Program-made: the position numbers and the translations under genes
The notes under the pieces: model-generated
Database searches by the model: none
What the model was told of the DNA's origin: nothing
Seen by the model: the letters and a program-made list of their open reading frames with translations, nothing else
Source: Olivibacter jilunii
GTDB lineage: Bacteria; Bacteroidota; Bacteroidia; Sphingobacteriales; Sphingobacteriaceae
Reading direction: 5' to 3'
Assembly (NCBI RefSeq): GCF_900607235.1
Contig: NZ_LR027858.1
Location: forward strand, 1-64,000
Length of the DNA: 64,000 nt
Part shown: in pieces, positions 59,942-64,000 of the stretch
Position numbering within the stretch: position 1 is the stretch's first letter
How the letters are laid out: each line of letters begins with the position of its first letter

Positions 59942-61720
59942 CTATTTAATTACCTTAATACCTTTCGGCGCCTTTACGGTAGACTCAATCGTCCCGTTAG
60001 CTCGCTTACTATGCCGAATTTCAATCAGCCCGTACGGAGTAGGAAAAGTACCTTCTACCCATTGCAAGTCACCCAGATGAGGTTCGACTTTGATGACCTT
60101 ACAGCCAGCTTCCAAAATCTTCACACCAAGTATATGTTCACTCATCCAAGCGGTAGGCCCGGATGCCCAACCATGGCAAAGGCTATGTCGAAACCCGGGA
60201 TAGCAATAGGCACCGAAATCTCCGTGTATATCCTTTTTACCTGGTACCGGTACCTCGTCAATGCGCGTAGCATTTTTTGTCCAATCCAAATTAAAGTCTT
60301 CCCAAAAGGTAGTAGCGCCCATGTCCAACATGCCCCCCCAATATTGGCGAATGATATCCATGGCTTGCTGATATTGTCCGGCTTTTGCTTGTGCCTGTAA
60401 CATATAATAGCCATAAAAGGTAGAGAAATCTTTAGCGCCGCCAACCGAAACTACTTCATTACAAGCTTTCTCCGGATCAATAAGCCCGGCTATAGCCATT
60501 AAGGAAGCAGCCTGCTTTAATTGATGATGATCTTTTACATATTTATTCATACGTGCAACACAGGCTTCTGCTTTCTTTGCAGCAATCGGTTGTTTTAAAA
60601 TTTCACATAATTTGACAGCATCTTGCATCGCCCAGACGATGAGCGCTCTATACCCCGCCTCTACTCCTTCCTTATTGGGAGTAGACGGCCAATCTAAAAA
60701 GCGTTCCGCAGCTAGATTCTCTCTGCCTTCAGCATCAACTTTACTGTCAATTAAATCGATCAAGCCCAAAATATAGTTTTGATGTTTCCTTAGAAAATCA
60801 ATATTCCCATTGTATTTATACCAATCGTGCTGAATAATCAGGTACCATAAAGAGTATGCACTCATGCCGTTCATCCATTGCGGCAAGGGATATTGTTGGC
60901 AAGCCAAATCCAGGGTTTTTGGCACCACGTCATTGTCACCGAACACTCGTGCAATGGTAGATACTTCCGGATGCATATCACCTAGCCATATCAAACGATC
61001 CCGTTTAATACCATCCCACAAATACTCTTGCATATTCAGATGCACAGTATAGGCTCCCGTTAGCCAAATTTTATTGAGCCGTTCATCGTTACTTTTAAAT
61101 GATCCCAAATAAGGTATATCACGGTATCGCAAAATTGCCCTCGCTTCTTTAATATGGATGGTGGTATTCTTCTGCAATAGGTCAATACGAACAAAGCGGA
61201 ACCCCGTATTGCCGAGTTCTATTAACCCATCCCGAGGTATTTCCATGATAATATCTCGCTTGGCATGGTCGTCAGTCGAATACCCAACTCCCCATTCATA
61301 ATTTCGGGTTTGGCTATTGCACTCCCCTACCGATTCGCCAAAACGAATACGGACCAAAGATGGTTCGCGACGTGTAGAGCCTCCCAATACAAGCTGTATC
61401 CCCCCGTGTATTTCCTTTCCATAATCCAATAAGATGGAGGCGGTCTCATTTTGGTTACTCACCATTTCGCACATATTTTTTTTACCGAGTTCGGTCTGGC
61501 TATTCCCTATCTTTAAGAGTTCATTTTCATTTGTTACCAAACTGCCATCTCCAGCATATTTCCAAACAATCCGTTGGGGTGATATAAAAATCCGTGTCAA
61601 TTCATCTTTTTGTATTTTTCCATCATATATTGATTCAAATACCGGGGGTAACTGTGCATATAATATGGAAGAGGCACAAGTCCATAGACATAGCTGGATT
61701 GTGAGAAGGAATGATTTCAT
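59942..61720 (-). CDS. Short GH78-like (alpha-L-rhamnosidase-superfamily) protein
   Basis: A 592-residue exported protein (signal ending SILYAQ) with the layout of compact GH78 relatives. The N-terminal beta domain has DYGKEIHGGIQLVLGG and a fold-typical GFRFVRIDLL. The six-hairpin domain carries YLWDGIKRDRLIWLGDMHPEVS in place of the usual DCPQR...GWTGDA signature. A C-terminal beta-sandwich ends with YPGFRHSLCHGWASGPTAWMSEHILGVKI and VEPHLGDLQWVEGTFPTPYGLI. The Asp/Glu positions are kept (GIKRDR, GDMHPE), so catalysis is plausible, perhaps on a different rhamnoside or another deoxy-sugar. It has its own CAGG-N6-CAGG promoter with a 46-nt leader. Confidence 0.85.
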   Translation of the reverse strand: MKSFLLTIQLCLWTCASSILYAQLPPVFESIYDGKIQKDELTRIFISPQRIVWKYAGDGSLVTNENELLKIGNSQTELGKKNMCEMVSNQNETASILLDYGKEIHGGIQLVLGGSTRREPSLVRIRFGESVGECNSQTRNYEWGVGYSTDDHAKRDIIMEIPRDGLIELGNTGFRFVRIDLLQKNTTIHIKEARAILRYRDIPYLGSFKSNDERLNKIWLTGAYTVHLNMQEYLWDGIKRDRLIWLGDMHPEVSTIARVFGDNDVVPKTLDLACQQYPLPQWMNGMSAYSLWYLIIQHDWYKYNGNIDFLRKHQNYILGLIDLIDSKVDAEGRENLAAERFLDWPSTPNKEGVEAGYRALIVWAMQDAVKLCEILKQPIAAKKAEACVARMNKYVKDHHQLKQAASLMAIAGLIDPEKACNEVVSVGGAKDFSTFYGYYMLQAQAKAGQYQQAMDIIRQYWGGMLDMGATTFWEDFNLDWTKNATRIDEVPVPGKKDIHGDFGAYCYPGFRHSLCHGWASGPTAWMSEHILGVKILEAGCKVIKVEPHLGDLQWVEGTFPTPYGLIEIRHSKRANGTIESTVKAPKGIKVIK

Positions 61721-61772
61721 ACTTATTATGTTGGCTTTAATCGGTTTTTACTGTGTATATAATGACTTAAAG

Positions 61773-61818
61773 CAAACATACACATAAACGCTATGCAATC
61801 GCAACCTGCGCCGTCCTG
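61773..61818 (-). promoter_or_regulatory. CAGG-N6-CAGG operator plus -7 box, GH78-like gene
   Basis: Minus strand: CAGGACGGCGCAGG (61805-61818), a 24-bp spacer starting with TTG, then TATGTTTG (61773-61780), an exact TAnnTTTG match. Predicted leader about 46 nt. This is one of the two best -7 boxes in the set. Confidence 0.75.
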
Positions 61819-61884
61819 ACTTAGGGGGTTCCTTTTTAAAAAAGGAAAAATTAATTTGTCGCTTAATGGCAGCGACACCGCCAA

Positions 61885-61911
61885 CTACTTTCTTTTCCGC
61901 AAAGAAAGTAG
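61885..61911. repeat. TCCGC-loop hairpin repeat, 11-bp arms
   Basis: CTACTTTCTTT-TCCGC-AAAGAAAGTAG is a perfect 11-bp stem. It differs from the 39988-40016 copy by compensating changes, keeping the stem and the loop. Confidence 0.8.
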
Positions 61912-61975
61912 TCAAAGAGCCGACCGTAGCGAGTCCATGAACACCTTTGAAAATAATTAAGTAGTGAATAAACTC

Positions 61976-62039
61976 GCCGCTGCAAAATTTACAGGAATGT
62001 TAGTGCCTCCCACTGCATGACGTAAATTTTGGAGGCGGC
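61976..62039. repeat. Imperfect inverted repeat
   Basis: Left arm GCCGC then AAAATTTAC pairs with GTAAATTTT then GCGGC on the right, with a small internal loop and about 28 nt between arms. Only one copy was seen; function unknown. Confidence 0.5.
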
Positions 62040-62137
62040 ATTGTCGAAAGCGAAAAGTATTTGCTTCTAACCAAACCTGCCATAGTTTACAGATCTTAAA
62101 TCGTTTACAAAGTATTACACTGCTTGGCAGAATCTCT

Positions 62138-62205
62138 TCATTCTACTGAAATATCGCCTAGGAAATTTGCGGTTTGTAAGTTGATGCACTACCATTGTAG
62201 CAAAC
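62138..62205. repeat. Inverted copy of the CCTAGG core dispersed repeat
   Basis: Contains AAATATCGCCTAGGAAATTT. Its reverse complement matches about 23155-23222 over roughly 67 bp with few differences, and 33834-33905 less well. Confidence 0.75.
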
Positions 62206-62298
62206 AATAACGAATAAAAGTGATTAAAAAAAACGTTCTTTTAATATAAACACCTTCTGCTGTATGTTAAAAGCGAATTTATTAAAGCGTGTGTACTC

Positions 62299-62340
62299 TA
62301 TGTCTTGATACTTATGTCTCGATACTTATATCTTGATACT
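62299..62340. repeat. 14-bp tandem array, three units
   Basis: Units TATGTCTTGATACT, TATGTCTCGATACT and TATATCTTGATACT are followed by a partial TATCGGCTTG. It lies about 110 bp upstream of the CE7 start and just upstream of its candidate promoter. Confidence 0.8.
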
Positions 62341-62370
62341 TATCGGCTTGAAAAAAATCGAAGATAACAA

Positions 62371-62400
62371 TTGAACAATATCGAATTCTCATTACTTTAG
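62371..62400 (+). promoter_or_regulatory. Candidate CE7 promoter
   Basis: TTG (62371-62373), 19 bp, then TACTTTAG (62393-62400), close to the Bacteroidota -33/-7 pattern TTG-N19-TAnnTTTG. Predicted leader about 40 nt. No CAGG-N6-CAGG site precedes it. Confidence 0.4.
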
Positions 62401-62448
62401 CAAAAGTAAACGACAACCTTGCTATAATGGCATTATTAAACTTAAATT

Positions 62449-63744
62449 ATGACTATGCGATTTATTTATTTATGGGCGTTTCTACTATTTGTAATTGTTT
62501 TTCGAGTAACTGCCCAGCCCAGCGAGCAATTTATTAAGGTGATAGTAGCACCCGATCATGAGAACTGGGAATACAAGCTAAATGAACCGGTGAAATTCAC
62601 GGTTACCATTCTTCAAAATGGCAATCCATTAAAGAATATTCCTTTACGTTATGAGCTCGGCCCGGAAAAAATGCCAGCACTTAAGAAAGATTCGCTGTTG
62701 TTGACGTCCGCGTCCTATACCGTTAAAAGTGAAGGCATGAAGCAGCCAGGCTTTCTTCGCTTAACTGCCTATGCCTATGTAAATGGCAAAGCATATAAAG
62801 GCCTTGCCACCGCTGGATTTACACCGGAACAAATTGAACCAACAGCCCAACTGCCGAATGATTTTGTCGCATTCTGGAATCAAGCCAAGAAAGAACTGGC
62901 CGGAATTCCGCTAGATGCAAAGATGACGCTATTGCCCGAACGATGTACGGAAAAAGTGAACGTCTATCATGTCAACATGCAGAACTATGGTAATTCCAGG
63001 CTTTACGGTATTCTGTGCATCCCTAAAGCAACGGGCAAATACCCCGCTATTTTAAGAGTTCCGGGCGCCGGCGTTAGACCTTACAATGGCGACATTGCAA
63101 CCGCCGAGAAGGGATTTATAACCCTAGAAATAGGCATTCATGGCATACCGGTAAACATGGACCCTGAACTTTATGCCAGTCTCCGTTTGGGTGGGTTGGG
63201 GAACTACTTTAATTATAACTTAGATAATCGGGACCGCTTTTACTATAAACGCGTATACTTAGGTTGCGTGCGAGCGAATGATTTCATTACTTCATTACCT
63301 CAGTTTGATGGTGAGCAACTGGCAGTGATTGGCGGCAGTCAGGGCGGAGCACTTGCGATTGTAACCGCTTCGTTAGATGCTCGTGTCAAATTTTTAGCTT
63401 CCTATTACCCCGCACTAAGTGATTTAACAGGATACCTAAAAGGCCGAGCCGGTGGCTGGCCACATTATCTCGATTCAGCGAGCCGGGAAGTTAATAATAC
63501 GAAAGAAAAGCTACAAACAATGGGTTATTATGATGTTGTCAATTTTGCAAGACAACTTAAAGTGCCTGGTATTTATTCATGGGGGTTTAACGATGAAACC
63601 TGTCCGCCAACTTCTTTATATGCCGTGTATAACGTAATCCAGTCTCCAAAAGAACTCTATCTTGCTTTAGAAACCGGACATTGGACTTATAAAGAACAGA
63701 ATGAGGCAGTAGGTGAATGGCTGGAAGAAAGGCTTATTAAATAG
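62449..63744 (+). CDS. CE7-like acetyl xylan esterase/cephalosporin-C deacetylase-family esterase
   Basis: A 431-residue exported alpha/beta-hydrolase. After the signal peptide (ending RVTAQ) comes an N-terminal Ig-like domain (KLNEPVKFTVTILQNG), then a CE7-type domain beginning PNDFVAFWNQAKKELAGIP. Catalytic residues are GGSQGG (S297), GFNDETCPP (D382) and ETGHWTY (H411). The RVPGAGVRPY segment resembles the oxyanion region. CE7 enzymes remove acetyl groups from sugars and short oligomers, so here it could act on acetylated pectin or hemicellulose fragments. It is transcribed away from the rest of the locus and lacks the shared operator, so it may be regulated separately. The start may be M1 or M3. 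Confidence 0.9.
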   Translation: MTMRFIYLWAFLLFVIVFRVTAQPSEQFIKVIVAPDHENWEYKLNEPVKFTVTILQNGNPLKNIPLRYELGPEKMPALKKDSLLLTSASYTVKSEGMKQPGFLRLTAYAYVNGKAYKGLATAGFTPEQIEPTAQLPNDFVAFWNQAKKELAGIPLDAKMTLLPERCTEKVNVYHVNMQNYGNSRLYGILCIPKATGKYPAILRVPGAGVRPYNGDIATAEKGFITLEIGIHGIPVNMDPELYASLRLGGLGNYFNYNLDNRDRFYYKRVYLGCVRANDFITSLPQFDGEQLAVIGGSQGGALAIVTASLDARVKFLASYYPALSDLTGYLKGRAGGWPHYLDSASREVNNTKEKLQTMGYYDVVNFARQLKVPGIYSWGFNDETCPPTSLYAVYNVIQSPKELYLALETGHWTYKEQNEAVGEWLEERLIK

Positions 63745-63768
63745 CGGAAATTTAGTAAATGAAGCCAA

Positions 63769-63813
63769 CATAACGGTACAGGATGAAAATCAATTGAAAT
63801 ATATTTTTTTTTG
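63769..63813 (+). promoter_or_regulatory. Degenerate CAGG-N6-CAGG site plus -7-like box, right-edge sigma gene
   Basis: Plus strand: CATAACGGTACAGG (63769-63782), in which only the first half-site is degenerate, a 23-bp spacer, then TTTTTTTG (63806-63813). The spacing equals that of the minus-strand copies. Predicted leader about 30 nt to 63850. Confidence 0.5.
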
Positions 63814-63849
63814 TGTAACCGGAGTTTTATTTTTATAAACCGATAATCC

Positions 63850-64000
63850 TTGCCTTACAAGTCAAAAACGCAAAAATTGGAAAGAGATACACAGATATTG
63901 AAGTGTTGGAAGCAAGTGCTTTTTGAAAGCAATGTCAATGCCTTTGAAGCATTATTCCGCTTGACCAATGCCAATTTTATTAAATTCTGCCAACAGTATA
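63850..64000 (+). CDS. ECF sigma factor, N-terminal fragment (runs off the window)
   Basis: An open frame reaching the window end. From the TTG at 63877 it encodes LERDTQILKCWKQVL, then NAFEALFRLTNANFIKFCQQY, which matches the start of sigma-70 region 2 in Bacteroidota ECF factors. An in-frame stop lies at 63844-63846, so the start must be the TTG at 63850 or at 63877; no ATG is available. The gene is on the plus strand and is preceded by a degenerate copy of the shared operator. It probably opens a further sigma/FecR/SusCD unit to the right of this window. Confidence 0.6.
   Translation, partial: MPYKSKTQKLERDTQILKCWKQVLFESNVNAFEALFRLTNANFIKFCQQY

Larger units (their letters stand above)
61721..62448. 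other. Divergent intergenic region between GH78-like gene and CE7
   Basis: 728 bp between divergently transcribed genes. It contains the minus-strand operator (61773-61818), a TCCGC-loop hairpin (61885-61911), a CGTAGCGAGTCCATGAACACC dispersed-repeat copy (about 61924-61945) and a long-arm inverted repeat (61976-62039). It also has an inverted copy of the CCTAGG core repeat (about 62138-62205), a 14-bp tandem array (62299-62340) and a candidate plus-strand promoter (62371-62400). No gene was seen. Confidence 0.7.

Noticed and set aside
59876-60400. 174-aa plus-strand ORF starting in the GH2 promoter region
   Set aside because: Antisense to the GH78-like gene; no domain and no promoter in that direction.
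61829-61847. AT-rich palindrome TTCCTTTTTAAAAAAGGAA as a terminator
   Set aside because: It has almost no loop and no GC-rich stem, and lies upstream of a promoter rather than after a gene in a sensible orientation.

Overview
The window looks like chromosome of a Sphingobacteriaceae-type Bacteroidota (Pedobacter, Olivibacter or Parapedobacter relatives; genus not resolvable from this alone). The reasons are three SusC/SusD pairs, FecR anti-sigma/ECF sigma control, many lipoprotein and Sec signal peptides ahead of glycosidases, and promoters that fit the Bacteroidota -7 element TAnnTTTG. Almost everything is on the minus strand and reads from high to low coordinates. Only the last two genes are on the plus strand. 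No tRNA, rRNA, CRISPR array, transposase or phage gene was seen.

Region A (156-15017, minus) is a 13-gene run with gaps of 34 bp or less, so probably one operon. Its promoter-proximal half encodes a membrane-anchored sugar-dehydrogenase-like c-type cytochrome, a DUF4432 aldose-epimerase-like protein, a cupin/phosphomannose-isomerase-like protein, a TIM-barrel sugar isomerase-like protein, a Gfo/Idh/MocA oxidoreductase and a DUF1080 (3-keto-glycoside hydrolase/lyase-like) lipoprotein. A TMEM220-family membrane protein follows. The distal half is a complete ebo cluster in the order eboA-B-C-D-E-F.

Region B (15519-63744) is a large pectin utilisation locus. It holds sigma/FecR/SusC1 (with an STN signalling domain)/SusD1. 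Next comes a DUF1080-Gfo-GH78 operon, then CE12-GH105-RhaM-GH106. After these are two large (alpha/alpha)6-type proteins of unknown specificity (722 and 1134 aa) and a homogalacturonan set (GH28, PL1, a five-bladed-propeller protein, PL22). SusD2/SusC2, SusD3/SusC3, a GH2, a short GH78-like protein and a plus-strand CE7-like esterase complete it. Together these suit rhamnogalacturonan-I and homogalacturonan breakdown: PL1/GH28 cut polygalacturonan, PL22 and GH105 handle unsaturated oligomers, GH78/GH106 release L-rhamnose, RhaM equilibrates its anomers, CE12/CE7 remove acetyl groups, and GH2 trims a side chain. I see no rhamnogalacturonan lyase (PL9/PL11-type) and no cytoplasmic rhamnose or galacturonate catabolic enzymes, so those must lie elsewhere. 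The window ends inside a second ECF-sigma-like gene.

The most striking unannotated signal is a repeated operator-like site, CAGG-N6-CAGG (consensus CAGGACGSTACAGG), found upstream of eight transcription units. In each case it lies 22-25 bp from a TAnnTTTG-like -7 box. It appears to tie the sigma gene, two SusC operons, four enzyme operons and the right-edge sigma gene into one regulon. Intergenic regions also carry several repeat families: a 143-bp x3 tandem repeat, 11-, 13- and 14-bp helical-scale arrays, a hairpin family with an invariant TCCGC loop and covarying arms, and degenerate 'word-like' repeats.
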